From the IMG/VR virus record IMGVR_UViG_3300008113_000588, positions 1 through 35,787 of that record: 35,787 nt of DNA. The stretch is one strand, 5' to 3'. The notes below the pieces were generated by a model. It searched no databases and was not told the DNA's origin. It saw only the letters and a list, made by a program, of their open reading frames with translations. Made by a program: the position numbers and the translations under genes. The DNA comes from a virus. This document shows, one piece after another, positions 1 to 7,773 of this stretch. Every line of letters begins with the position of its first letter. The first letter of the stretch is position 1.

Positions 1-102
1 ATACAGATACACAGTCATGTGATGGGCATTGCATTGATCAAAAAAGACGGCAAGAAAAGCCTCACTAGAACCACATTCTGGAATGACTATGAGTCACAGT
101 AA
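1..102 (+). CDS. C-terminal end of an unidentified protein (5' cut by window edge)
   Basis: Frame 1 is open from the first base to a TAA at 100-102 and gives about 33 residues ending in T-F-W-N-D-Y-E-S-Q. The stretch is basic in its middle (K-K-D-G-K-K) and has no stop before the end, so it is probably the tail of a gene that starts outside the window. It overlaps the start of the next plus-strand gene by about 20 bases, the tight packing seen through the rest of this plus-strand cluster. No function can be assigned from so short a piece. It could be a chance open frame, but the overlap arrangement favours a real gene. Confidence 0.5.
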   Translation: MQIHSHVMGIALIKKDGKKSLTRTTFWNDYESQ

Positions 103-718
103 TTTTGTAATTTCACATCGTCCGCATCTTTTTACACCTATACAGCACAACATACTGCCCGAATCCGTTGAGTATTTTGATGGCACAGGATATCCATCTT
201 TCTCCAAACTGGTCAACAGTTGTGTGGCTGCTGCCGATACAGAAACTGTGATCATCATGTCAGACAAAGTCATGCCCCGGGCAGCTGATGTGCAACACCT
301 GCTTAAGCTGCTGGATCAAGGCTATGCATTTGTGGCCCTGTATAGGCTGGCGTTTTTTGGTTTTAAGAAGCAGTTGTTGCGTGAGATAGGCATGTTTGAC
401 GAACGCTATGTGGGCGGCGGATATGAAGATGATGACTTTTACATCAGACTCAAAGAAGCCAACCTCGCCAGTTACATCACTGAAGAAGTTGAGTATGCCA
501 AAAGCAAATCCACCTGGAACTATGGACTGGCACAAGGACACTTTTACCAAAAGTGGGGCGGAGATGCCAAACACAGCGGTGTTGCTGCTCGCCAGACTCA
601 GGAAGAAACATACAACTATTATCTAGGGCCCAATGTACCAGTTAAATACTTGCCCTGGTCGCACAGTGTGATCACTGCTGGCAGGGCCAAAAGATATCAG
701 GACATCACTATCAAATGA
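83..718 (+). CDS. Glycosyltransferase, GT2/GT7-C-like
   Basis: A 211-residue protein resembling the C-terminal half of family 2 type glycosyltransferases. Around residues 90-130 it has the pattern F-G-F-K-K followed by I-G-M-F-D-E-R-Y and then G-G-G-Y-E-D-D-D-F, the acidic motif typical of the galactosyltransferase C-terminal (Glyco_transf_7C) domain that recognises the sugar acceptor. It probably moves a sugar onto a host or phage surface glycan in the cytoplasm. Two in-frame ATGs, at 83 and 89, are possible starts. Neither has a strong ribosome site, and the second is preceded by GGAATG. The stop overlaps the next gene as ATGA, suggesting translational coupling. The N-terminal nucleotide-binding part is short, so donor specificity cannot be inferred. 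Confidence 0.75.
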   Translation: MTMSHSNFVISHRPHLFTPIQHNILPESVEYFDGTGYPSFSKLVNSCVAAADTETVIIMSDKVMPRAADVQHLLKLLDQGYAFVALYRLAFFGFKKQLLREIGMFDERYVGGGYEDDDFYIRLKEANLASYITEEVEYAKSKSTWNYGLAQGHFYQKWGGDAKHSGVAARQTQEETYNYYLGPNVPVKYLPWSHSVITAGRAKRYQDITIK

Positions 719-1272
719 GTTGCGAAATTATAAATCACTTGCGGGGAATTGAAGCCTGCTCTTACCTAGAGTTGGGCATACGAGACAACAAAAACTTTGA
801 AAAAATAAATTGTAAACAATTGTTTTCTGTGGACATAAACGGTCGTGCCATGTTTACAGGCACCACTGATGACTACTTTGCACAGCTGACTGATCAAGAG
901 TTTGACATTATTTTTATTGACGCCAATCACGACGCAGAGTATGTGGTACGAGACTTTAACAATTCGGTTCAACGATGCAGTCAATGGGTGTTGATTCATG
1001 ACATGATTCCACCTTCGGTCAAATACACTGCCAGTAAATTTTGCAGCGATTCGTTTCGTGTGTTGCATCATTTGCTGAGCCAGACCAAGTTTGAAATTTA
1101 TCCAATGAATGAAAACTACGGCCTGACCCTGATCAAGATGCCAGCTGAGCCCATTGTGTTGAGCAACAGCAGCATCAACCTGTCGTTTGATCAGTTTCAA
1201 GAGTTTATTGCGACACAACGTCTTTACACAAGAGACGAAATAATTCAGTTACTAAGGAATCAAAATGTTTGA
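715..1272 (+). CDS. Class I SAM-dependent methyltransferase-like protein
   Basis: A 185-residue protein with a compact Rossmann-type methyltransferase pattern. Y-L-E-L-G-I-R near residue 18 is motif I, F-S-V-D-I-N near residue 38 holds the acidic ribose-binding residue, and F-D-I-I-F-I-D-A-N-H-D near residue 65 resembles motif IV of the Methyltransf_24 group. W-V-L-I-H-D-M follows. The family is often found in glycan clusters, where it methylates sugars, and the surrounding genes point the same way. The start overlaps the previous stop (ATGA at 715-718) and the end overlaps the next start by eight bases, so it sits inside a coupled operon. Substrate is unknown. The motif I glycines are reduced compared with canonical enzymes. 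Confidence 0.72.
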   Translation: MSCEIINHLRGIEACSYLELGIRDNKNFEKINCKQLFSVDINGRAMFTGTTDDYFAQLTDQEFDIIFIDANHDAEYVVRDFNNSVQRCSQWVLIHDMIPPSVKYTASKFCSDSFRVLHHLLSQTKFEIYPMNENYGLTLIKMPAEPIVLSNSSINLSFDQFQEFIATQRLYTRDEIIQLLRNQNV

Positions 1273-2245
1273 TGGTTCGAGAATTTTTGTAAGCGGAGCA
1301 ACAGGCTCATGGGGACAGACGTTGATCACTATGTTACTGGACCGACACAATGTAGAAGAAATAGTTTGTTTTTCTAGAGGTGAACTACAACAAGTGTTGA
1401 TGAAGCGAAAGTTTAACAATCCTCGACTTAAATTTGTCATTGGTGACATCAGAGACTACGATGCGGTTAAACAAGCCACACGCGGTGTTGATTATATTTT
1501 TCACCTTGCTGCACTCAAACATGTTCCTGTATGTGAAGAAAACGTTCAAGAAACAATAAAAACAAACATCAACGGCACAACCAACATTGTAAATGCTGCG
1601 ATCGAAAATCGAGTAAAAAAAGTTATCGATGTAAGTTCAGACAAAGCAGTTGAGCCTATCAACTTGTACGGCATGACCAAAGCAGTAGGTGAAAAAATCA
1701 TTGTGCAGGCCAATGATCTAAGTGATTACACCAAATTTGTTTGCATCAGAGGCGGCAACGTCATGGGTTCGAGCGGTTCGGTTATCCCTTTCTTTATTGA
1801 ACAGATTAAAAACGGCGGTCCAATAACTATCACGGATGTCAAAATGACTCGATTCTTTTTGACCTTGGAAGAAGCCATTGAGTTGTTGTTCAAGGCCAGC
1901 ATTGACAGCATCGGCGGAGAAACATTTGTTATGAATATGCCTGCATGTTACATCAAAGATCTAGCCGAAGTGTTGATGGAAGAATACGGCACAGTCGAAG
2001 TTAAAGAGACCGGCATGCGTCCCGGAGAAAAGCTAGATGAAATGTTGATCTCGCATCATGAATCTCAACTGTCGTTCTGCTATGATGAAAACTATTTCTT
2101 GACACTACCAGCAGGATACAATCAAACCTTGGCCACTCGATACCAGAGCCATGCAGCGTTTCCTTATGCAGAGTTTTCGTCTGTGACCAAGATAATGAAC
2201 AAAACACAAATTAAACAAATGCTCAAGAAAGGCAAATTTATATGA
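1265..2245 (+). CDS. UDP-sugar 4,6-dehydratase, CapE/FnlA/PseB-like
   Basis: A 326-residue short-chain dehydrogenase/reductase of the Polysacc_synt_2 type. The NAD(P)-binding glycine motif G-A-T-G-S-W-G is at residues 11-17, G-D-I-R-D-Y follows near residue 60, then L-A-A-L-K-H-V-P and the catalytic Y-x-x-x-K in N-L-Y-G-M-T-K-A near residue 140. The S-S-D-K-A-V-x-P-x-N-L-Y-G block is a hallmark of CapE/FnlA and PseB enzymes, which dehydrate UDP-GlcNAc in the synthesis of deoxy-amino sugars such as L-FucNAc. The next gene encodes an RmlD/FnlB-like reductase, matching the FnlA-FnlB order of the UDP-L-FucNAc pathway. An FnlC-type epimerase is not seen here. The stop codon overlaps the next start (ATGA at 2242-2245). 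Confidence 0.88.
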   Translation: MFDGSRIFVSGATGSWGQTLITMLLDRHNVEEIVCFSRGELQQVLMKRKFNNPRLKFVIGDIRDYDAVKQATRGVDYIFHLAALKHVPVCEENVQETIKTNINGTTNIVNAAIENRVKKVIDVSSDKAVEPINLYGMTKAVGEKIIVQANDLSDYTKFVCIRGGNVMGSSGSVIPFFIEQIKNGGPITITDVKMTRFFLTLEEAIELLFKASIDSIGGETFVMNMPACYIKDLAEVLMEEYGTVEVKETGMRPGEKLDEMLISHHESQLSFCYDENYFLTLPAGYNQTLATRYQSHAAFPYAEFSSVTKIMNKTQIKQMLKKGKFI

Positions 2246-2981
2246 ACATTGTGGTCTTGGGTGCACACGGCATGGCCGGGCATGTGATTTCAAAATATCT
2301 GATCAAATGTTTGATCAACTGCAACTGGATCGCGTTGATTATGTGATCAACTGTGTGGGACTGTTGGTCAAGGACAGCATTGATCGTCCAGATCGTGCAG
2401 CATGTCTCAACAGTTGGCTACCACACTATCTAGAACATCGTTTGACCACTGCTGCTACCAAACTGGTGCATTTGTCTACAGACTGTGTGTTTGACGGTGC
2501 CCAAGGCAATTATACAGAAACAGACCCTCACTCTGAGGCCAACAGCTATGGCCGGTCCAAGAGTCTAGGCGAAGTCAACAATGCCAAAGACATTACTTTT
2601 CGCATGAGCATCATTGGTCCTGAACTCAAGGCCACTGGCACCGGCCTGTTCAATTGGTTTGTGAATCGTTCTGGTGCTGAAGTCAGTGGCTGGGAAAATG
2701 CCTGGTGGAACGGCGTTACCACTCTGCAGTTGGCCAAGTGTATTGATCGGTACATGCAAAATCCTGTGATCACAGGAGTGTATCATGTGGTGAACAACAA
2801 CGTCAAGATAAACAAGTATGAGTTGCTGTGTAAAATAAATGAAATTTACAACGTGGGCAAGACTGTGATTAGAACCACAGGACCCAAGCCAGTGGATAAA
2901 ATCTTAGTTGACACTAGACAACAGTTTGATTTTGGCATTCCTGACTACACGGTTCAACTGACCGAACTTAGAGATTTTTAA
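2242..2981 (+). pseudogene. RmlD/FnlB-like sugar-nucleotide reductase with deleted, frameshifted N-terminus
   Basis: The coupled ATG at 2242 starts M-N-I-V-V-L-G-A-H-G-M-A-G-H-V, a normal first strand and glycine motif of the RmlD/CapF family. That frame stops at TGA 2344-2346 after 34 codons. The rest of the protein runs in another frame from about 2307 to 2981: D-Y-V-I-N-C-V-G, L-S-T-D-C-V-F-D-G, and the catalytic Y-G-R-S-K near the middle, about 225 residues. In intact relatives roughly 35-50 residues separate the two parts, but here they nearly touch. I infer a deletion of about a hundred bases that also shifted the frame, at the inverted repeat 2300-2317. A shortened protein starting at ATG 2307 would lack the cofactor-binding loop. 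An assembly error is the main alternative. Confidence 0.7.
2300..2317. repeat. Inverted repeat at the break point of the reductase gene
   Basis: TGATCAAA (2300-2307) and TTTGATCA (2310-2317) are perfect inverted copies separated by two bases. They lie exactly where the N-terminal frame of the reductase gene should pass into its missing middle. Short repeats of this kind are common deletion end points in phage genomes. TGATCA words also occur nearby, for example around 2345, which offers further homology for slippage. Confidence 0.75.
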
Positions 2982-3762
2982 AATTGTAAGAATACCCAGA
3001 CTGGTATTGATCCGCTGGTCCAATATACCGAGCGATTGATTTGACAGCATGGCCGGATGACCATTCTTGATTGGTAAATTGACTCCAGGCCAAATGTTCA
3101 TGCCAGGCTGTCCTGTGGTCGGGCTCAGTAGGATCCTGCCAGGTGTCCAATGTTGATGTGCCCGCTGCCCATGTGGGGCAAGGGAACAAGCTTATTACTT
3201 TCTTACCATACCAAAACGCTTCAGCAGTTATAGCACTGGACTGAGACACCACGAGATCCGCCCAGTCCAAGTCATCCCATAGAGTATTCCAACGTTGGGT
3301 TGGTTTTCCTGACTTGATTCGTATCCTGACTTTGGCACCAGGAAATTTATCCAACATTGATTCGGCCCAGGCATCAGTTTCGGGAGTCCATATAGTGCTG
3401 GTCATTTTGCTGGGTGCTATCAGCACTCGCTTGACAGTTGTTACTTTCCATGAATGTCTAGGCAATCCCAACAAATGCCATCGAGAATATGGAACTGGCA
3501 ATAGTCGAGTATTTGCAAACCCATTCACACTGTATCTCCACCACACTCGATGTTTATAAAGATGATTGCCCAGGTATCCTCGATGTATAAAGATTGTGGG
3601 CAACTGGTGGTTCAATCGATGTCTAACTTCGGGTCTTAAAATATCACCGCCCATGATCATGGGTTCATGATCCTCTACTTCAGCCAGATCTTTTACTACT
3701 GAGAGATCTCTTGTGCATATGATATTTCCGTCAAAATCTGACTCCAATATCTTAAAACGCAT
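2968..3762 (-). CDS. KpsS-like (capsule/Kdo transferase type) glycosyltransferase, copy 3
   Basis: Last gene of the minus-strand glycan operon, 264 residues. The C-terminal half carries A-D-L-V-V-S-Q-S-S-A-I-T-A-E-A, followed by G-K-K-V-I-S, the nucleotide-sugar binding pattern of capsule polysaccharide (KpsS/KpsC, Kdo-transferase-like) proteins. It ends with a W-x-x-x-L-A-W-x-Q-F pattern shared with the two upstream paralogues. The start is ATG 3762, which overlaps the upstream stop (TAATG); an earlier ATG at 3789 lies well inside the upstream gene and is less likely. The N-terminal half is diverged and may set acceptor specificity. Its 3' end overlaps the convergent plus-strand reductase gene by 14 bases and no terminator is visible between them. 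Confidence 0.6.
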   Translation of the reverse strand: MRFKILESDFDGNIICTRDLSVVKDLAEVEDHEPMIMGGDILRPEVRHRLNHQLPTIFIHRGYLGNHLYKHRVWWRYSVNGFANTRLLPVPYSRWHLLGLPRHSWKVTTVKRVLIAPSKMTSTIWTPETDAWAESMLDKFPGAKVRIRIKSGKPTQRWNTLWDDLDWADLVVSQSSAITAEAFWYGKKVISLFPCPTWAAGTSTLDTWQDPTEPDHRTAWHEHLAWSQFTNQEWSSGHAVKSIARYIGPADQYQSGYSYNFKNL

Positions 3763-4658
3763 TATATAAACTTCTTCATGTGCTGCCAAGCTAAGCCATT
3801 TGCAATTTCATCTTGATTCCAGTGACACATGGCCAAGCGTTCAACCCAGGCCTGACGTTCTGGGTATCTGGGGTTTTCTATCATTGATAGATCCGTGTTG
3901 GTCACTGGATATGCCTGGCTGGTTGTGGGTACAGGATCAGTTATGAATGCGGGCACACCTTCAATAGCCGCTGCTACTGCAGGAGTTGAGTTGTAGTTGA
4001 CCACTGCCCAGGCATTTTGTAAATCATCAACCAGAGTTTCACTGGTGCTAAGTTGCCATCTTGACAGGTACTGCCGAGCTGATTTGTCCCCAGGGTGAGG
4101 GCGTATCACTATGGGTCGATCTGTGTACTGTTTGATTTTGTGTACAGTGTGTTCTAACCAGGTGACCACATCATGACCTTGCATGCTCCAGCCACCATTG
4201 CGTTGTGTGCAAATCAAGATGTGATTACCTGTGGTACGCCAATCTTTGAGTACAATGCCAGTGTGCTGACTGATCTGTTGCCAGCGAGCAGGGTCTGGTT
4301 GATCCCAAAAATACACACCAGTTGTCGGAAACACCCCATCAAAACTATAACGACTGTAGGAGTTTTTGCCTTGATAGTTAAACAGATTGCTGTCAACTAC
4401 CAGTAATCTTTTTTTACAACGGCGTTGATGGTCAATCACTTGTTGACGGACTTGTAGGTGTGGGGCTGACTTGCCGTGCACATGTTGCCAGCCTTGTATA
4501 AATGCCACATCACTGTTGATTAAATCAGCACCTGAGTGCAGTATTCCGCGATCTCCAGCAGCGTTAACACCCTGAATGAACCTGGTCAGCAGATCTGTTT
4601 TATGTTGATTTTTTGGGCCAGGGGGACAACCAGCTAGATACGCCACTGCTGTTGTCAT
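3762..4658 (-). CDS. KpsS-like glycosyltransferase, copy 2
   Basis: A 298-residue protein with R-P-I-V-I-R-P-H-P-G-D near residue 190 and A-V-V-N-Y-N-S-T-P-A-V-A-A-A-I-E-G-V-P-A-F near residue 225. Both are typical of capsule polysaccharide/Kdo-transferase-like GT-B enzymes: the first borders the donor site, and the second is the signature loop with the small residues and conserved N-S. The phrase I-K-Q-Y-T-D-R-P is also present in the paralogue at 5557-6351. Start at 4658 is chosen because its ATG overlaps the upstream stop as ATGA; a longer version from 4673 would overlap more. It probably adds a sugar to a surface polysaccharide precursor in the host cytoplasm. Confidence 0.68.
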   Translation of the reverse strand: MTTAVAYLAGCPPGPKNQHKTDLLTRFIQGVNAAGDRGILHSGADLINSDVAFIQGWQHVHGKSAPHLQVRQQVIDHQRRCKKRLLVVDSNLFNYQGKNSYSRYSFDGVFPTTGVYFWDQPDPARWQQISQHTGIVLKDWRTTGNHILICTQRNGGWSMQGHDVVTWLEHTVHKIKQYTDRPIVIRPHPGDKSARQYLSRWQLSTSETLVDDLQNAWAVVNYNSTPAVAAAIEGVPAFITDPVPTTSQAYPVTNTDLSMIENPRYPERQAWVERLAMCHWNQDEIANGLAWQHMKKFI

Positions 4659-5560
4659 TTGACTCGTTTCCAAAAAGCATGATTTGCATCAGCACACTCA
4701 TCCAACGCATGAGGATAAATCTGTGTTTGATCCAACACATCTTTCCAGTTTTGTTCTGCAGGCATCTGAACCGGTGCATGCTTCATGTGATGAAACTTTG
4801 AAGACCAGGCACCGACCACAATTACTCGACGTCGTAGCAAGGTGGCCCAGTAGGCACCATGATAACTGTTGGTCAACACTGTCTCTGCTGAGCCCAGCAG
4901 TTCTATAGTTTGTTCTATGTTGGCTCCTGAGTTGACAAATCTAGGAATAGGTTCTGTTCCAAAAGAACGATCCTTGATCAGTTGTTTCTTGTGTTCAAAC
5001 CAAATGACTGGATTTTTAATTTTGTAGTTTTTGCGCAGTGCAGGATGCAAGCAGCTGGCACATGGTACCCAGCTGTGGCTGTGAGTGGCCCAGTCTCTAA
5101 GGCCCACGGCAGAGTATTGATTCAATTCTTCAGGGTATTCAGGAACCGCCGCTGTGCTACCGTTGTGCCCGATGCCCCAGGCATACTTTGAAGATGCATA
5201 TTTGACCACATTGGTCAATGATTCTTCAATCAGTTCAGAATATTTGTTTTTGAAATTTCTGTGTGTGCCCCAGTTGTGTTCGCTGATCAGCTTCCACCGC
5301 ACTTCACTCAACTGTTTCAACTGCATTTCATCTGGGCTCAACAAGTAGTTGGCAACAACATTGCCCATAAAGTCATTGCCTATCAATCCTCCGCCACCGA
5401 CCACTAGTGGCACATCGCCGGGATAATCTTCTTGCCAGGGATGTGCAACATCAATGGTTTGATATTGATCAGGTGACAAAAAGTATTGCAGAGGATCGGC
5501 TGCAATATCTCCCACGTTGTTGGGATCTTTTCTGTGTGCTAATACGTATTTTATACTCAT
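4655..5560 (-). CDS. Polysaccharide pyruvyl transferase family protein (WcaK/CsaB-like)
   Basis: A 301-residue protein with the features of the PS_pyruv_trans family: N-N-V-G-D near the N-terminus, V-V-G-G-G-G-L-I-G near residue 55 (the glycine-rich loop) and L-T-N-S-Y-H-G-A-Y-W-A near residue 240, which matches the family's conserved S-x-R/Y-H-x loop. Members transfer pyruvyl ketals from phosphoenolpyruvate to sugars of capsules, exopolysaccharides or cell-wall polymers; some relatives act as other glycan enzymes. I set the start at ATG 5560 (M-S-I-K-Y-V-L), which overlaps the previous stop as ATGA. The longer reading from 5641 adds a basic, cysteine-bearing stretch that is the shadow of the upstream gene. 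It lies between two KpsS-like paralogues in the same operon. Confidence 0.8.
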   Translation of the reverse strand: MSIKYVLAHRKDPNNVGDIAADPLQYFLSPDQYQTIDVAHPWQEDYPGDVPLVVGGGGLIGNDFMGNVVANYLLSPDEMQLKQLSEVRWKLISEHNWGTHRNFKNKYSELIEESLTNVVKYASSKYAWGIGHNGSTAAVPEYPEELNQYSAVGLRDWATHSHSWVPCASCLHPALRKNYKIKNPVIWFEHKKQLIKDRSFGTEPIPRFVNSGANIEQTIELLGSAETVLTNSYHGAYWATLLRRRVIVVGAWSSKFHHMKHAPVQMPAEQNWKDVLDQTQIYPHALDECADANHAFWKRVK

Positions 5561-6351
5561 TGGATGTTTAGTATTTCTATGGCTCTGCCGTGACGCATTT
5601 CGTCCACATGCGCCTGCCCGTAAGCCAAATGACAGCCCCATGCATATAATTTATCCCGATCAGGATAGTAAGGTGTATCTATCTGTTTTAAATCTTGCAA
5701 GCCCACTGGACTTGCAGCGTTGGCAGGTGCTAGAGTGAATACTGGTATGCCGTGAAAAACGCTTTCTACTGCTGCCACACTGTTGTATGTCACTAGGGCA
5801 AATATGTCTTGATCCAGTGCAGACTGTAGTGTGTCGTTGGTAATACGATCGATACGTTTGGCTGCACGTTCTCGAACAACCACAGGACGATCTGTGTATT
5901 GTTTAATAGTGTCTACGGTCTGCTGCACCCATTCTTGTTTGTTTATCCCGTAAAATTTGCAAGGCTTTTCGTCGGGTGCAGCCACTAGAATTCGAATTCC
6001 AGACTTTTTCCAAGGCTTGAATTCTTTTTTAAATTTACGAAAGCGGTCGTCGGGTCTAGAGACAATTTCTCCGTGTTGTATATTGTTTTTTACAATGCGA
6101 TGCCACAGCTTCCATCCGTTGGGATTGCCTGCAGTTCGTTCGTTGCCAAAGTAGCCAGAATCAATGTAGTAAAAATCTCTATGATCCGTCCAGCAGCGTT
6201 TCATAATCTTGTGCTTAAGGATGCCCCTTAACACAATTGGATCGCTGGAATTTTCATACACAAAATCTTCTGTACTGACAGGCACAGTGTCACAGCCTTG
6301 GGCGAACATGTTGACATATTCGTCTTGACCATCTTTACTTAGGAAGATCAT
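5557..6351 (-). CDS. KpsS-like glycosyltransferase, copy 1
   Basis: A 264-residue capsule polysaccharide/Kdo-transferase-like protein. Its C-terminal half has I-K-Q-Y-T-D-R-P-V-V-V-R, then A-L-V-T-Y-N-S-V-A-A-V-E-S-V-F-H-G-I-P-V-F, the signature loop of this group, and ends in a W-G-C-H-L-A-Y-G-Q pattern shared with copies 2 and 3. The N-terminal part includes D-F-Y-Y-I-D-S-G-Y-F-G, also seen in related phage proteins. It starts at 6351, inside the end of the GT8-like gene (17-base overlap), and its stop forms ATGA with the next start. It is probably a cytoplasmic sugar transferase working with its neighbours on one glycan. Donor and acceptor cannot be read from sequence. Confidence 0.7.
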   Translation of the reverse strand: MIFLSKDGQDEYVNMFAQGCDTVPVSTEDFVYENSSDPIVLRGILKHKIMKRCWTDHRDFYYIDSGYFGNERTAGNPNGWKLWHRIVKNNIQHGEIVSRPDDRFRKFKKEFKPWKKSGIRILVAAPDEKPCKFYGINKQEWVQQTVDTIKQYTDRPVVVRERAAKRIDRITNDTLQSALDQDIFALVTYNSVAAVESVFHGIPVFTLAPANAASPVGLQDLKQIDTPYYPDRDKLYAWGCHLAYGQAHVDEMRHGRAIEILNIQ

Positions 6352-7018
6352 GCTGCTGGCAATATTCAGTCAAGATGCGTTCACGGTGCCATTCAGATCC
6401 TTGAGGGGTATCTGCAAACTCATGAAAGCAAGGTGTGCCCAGTGTGAAGTGCAACAGTTTGGCATCAGGGTTGGAACCGTACTCGTCGGGTAACCAATTC
6501 CATTCCGGAGGTAATTCGCCAATGCGGTCATCAGTGCACCAGGTGAATCGATGCAGTTCTGCTCCTGTTGCCTTCATCACATAGTCAGGGGTCAACTTAC
6601 GATTAGGATAACTGTTACAGTTCCAGAGGATCACACTTGACCAATTCTTGCGAGGATAATCTTCGTTCTTGCTGCCAAGATACTTTATGGGCATGCGAGT
6701 TTTATAATTGTGTTTGACCACTTGGACGTCTTTGTAGGAATCTCTTAACTCCCACAGCTGGGCAATGTCATCACGCACAATCATGTCGCCGTCGATAAAG
6801 ATTGCATGGCCTTGCCACTTCATCATGTAGGGCACCAGGAATCGAGTGTAGATAAAATGATTGCTGCCGTCTGTATGTGTTTCTGTGTAGTCTCGAAACA
6901 AGTTCAGTGCTACAGGAATAATCTGCACAGGTTGGCTGCTGTGTCTAATGATTGAATTCGCACACACATGGAATGCGATGGCTTCTCTTGGGTCGTAACC
7001 AATAAAAACTGGAATCAT
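6335..7018 (-). CDS. GT8-like glycosyltransferase
   Basis: A 227-residue GT-A type enzyme. It opens with M-I-P-V-F-I-G-Y-D-P-R-E, and near residue 72 carries A-I-F-I-D-G-D-M-I-V-R-D-D-I, the D-x-D metal and nucleotide-sugar binding motif followed by the usual D-I-x-x-L-W. A later L-L-H-F-T-L-G-T-P region supplies the conserved histidine expected near the C-terminus of family 8 and related enzymes. These transfer a hexose from a nucleotide sugar in a Mn-dependent reaction. The start overlaps the fusion gene upstream (ATGA at 7015-7018), so it is part of the same coupled operon. Relatives are common in aquatic T4-like phages. Confidence 0.82.
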   Translation of the reverse strand: MIPVFIGYDPREAIAFHVCANSIIRHSSQPVQIIPVALNLFRDYTETHTDGSNHFIYTRFLVPYMMKWQGHAIFIDGDMIVRDDIAQLWELRDSYKDVQVVKHNYKTRMPIKYLGSKNEDYPRKNWSSVILWNCNSYPNRKLTPDYVMKATGAELHRFTWCTDDRIGELPPEWNWLPDEYGSNPDAKLLHFTLGTPCFHEFADTPQGSEWHRERILTEYCQQHDLPK

Positions 7019-7773
7019 TTTCTTTCAATGTCCTCTTCTGCACACTGCTCGCCGTACTGTATTTCCACAATCTTGCATGGTTGATCAAATGGATTGGTCA
7101 GCTGATGCCACTCTCCTACTGCAATGCGGTACTCCTGATGCGGATGAAGATGGGTAGGAGGCAATACATATCCGCTGGCCAGTTGACTATTGACTATGCA
7201 CTCGCCTTGGCTCACAATCCAGTATTCCGCACGATGTTGGTGCCGTTGCATGCTGAGGCTCTGCCCCGGATCCACTGTGAGTTCTTTGACTTTCATTCCT
7301 GCCACTTCGTGCAGCACACGATAGTATCCCCACTGCCGTTCAGTTCTTGGAGCTTTCCATTCTTGAAGTATCCATGAGCTAGAGTTGCGTTTGTCTTCGC
7401 CGCCTACACCAAATGCAAAAGAGATTTGTGAGTCTTGCACTGTCATTTCAGGAATGTTGGCCTGTGTGCGATCGCCACCGTTGGCAAACACAATGTCAGC
7501 TGTGGGATATCTAGCGCGAACCACCCGTATGGCATCGCAACTAGATCCGTCATCGTCGTTGTAGGTCACGACTTCGTCAACCATGTTGAGATTGCCTACA
7601 AGAGCCAGGCGTTCCTGTAAAGGCATGAATGGCCGACCTTTTTTACGGGTCAGCCATGCATCTGAGTTGAGTCCAACTATGAGTCTGTCGCCTAGGGTGC
7701 GAGCTGCTTTGAAGTAGGCTAGGTGGCCCGAATGAACAGGATCATATCCCCCCGTGCAAAGTACGATTTTCAT
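7015..7773 (-). CDS. HldE/RfaE-type nucleotidyltransferase fused to mannose-6-P isomerase-type cupin
   Basis: A 252-residue two-domain protein. Residues 1-125 are a cytidylyltransferase-like domain with G-G-Y-D-P-V-H-S-G-H (the H-x-G-H nucleotide-binding motif), V-G-L-N-S-D and R-x-x-L-V, like the adenylyltransferase part of HldE, which makes ADP-heptose. From about residue 140 it turns into a cupin like the C-terminal domain of ManC/type II mannose-6-phosphate isomerase: P-R-T-E-R-Q-W-G-Y-Y, then L-S-M-Q-R-H-Q-H-R-A-E-Y-W-I-V with metal-binding histidines, and a final Q-Y-G-E-x-x-x-E-E-D-I-E-R-K. It may activate and isomerise a sugar for the downstream transferases. Its ATG overlaps the stop of the HNH endonuclease gene. 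Confidence 0.85.
   Translation of the reverse strand: MKIVLCTGGYDPVHSGHLAYFKAARTLGDRLIVGLNSDAWLTRKKGRPFMPLQERLALVGNLNMVDEVVTYNDDDGSSCDAIRVVRARYPTADIVFANGGDRTQANIPEMTVQDSQISFAFGVGGEDKRNSSSWILQEWKAPRTERQWGYYRVLHEVAGMKVKELTVDPGQSLSMQRHQHRAEYWIVSQGECIVNSQLASGYVLPPTHLHPHQEYRIAVGEWHQLTNPFDQPCKIVEIQYGEQCAEEDIERK

Noticed and set aside
260-574. Minus-strand open frame of about 104 codons inside the first glycosyltransferase gene
   Set aside because: It lies entirely within a well-supported plus-strand gene, has no ribosome site and has no recognisable motif; it is a shadow frame.
5561-5641. Extended N-terminus of the pyruvyl transferase-like protein
   Set aside because: It overlaps the upstream gene by more than 80 bases and has an odd Cys/Arg-rich composition. 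The ATGA overlap at 5557-5560 marks the true start.
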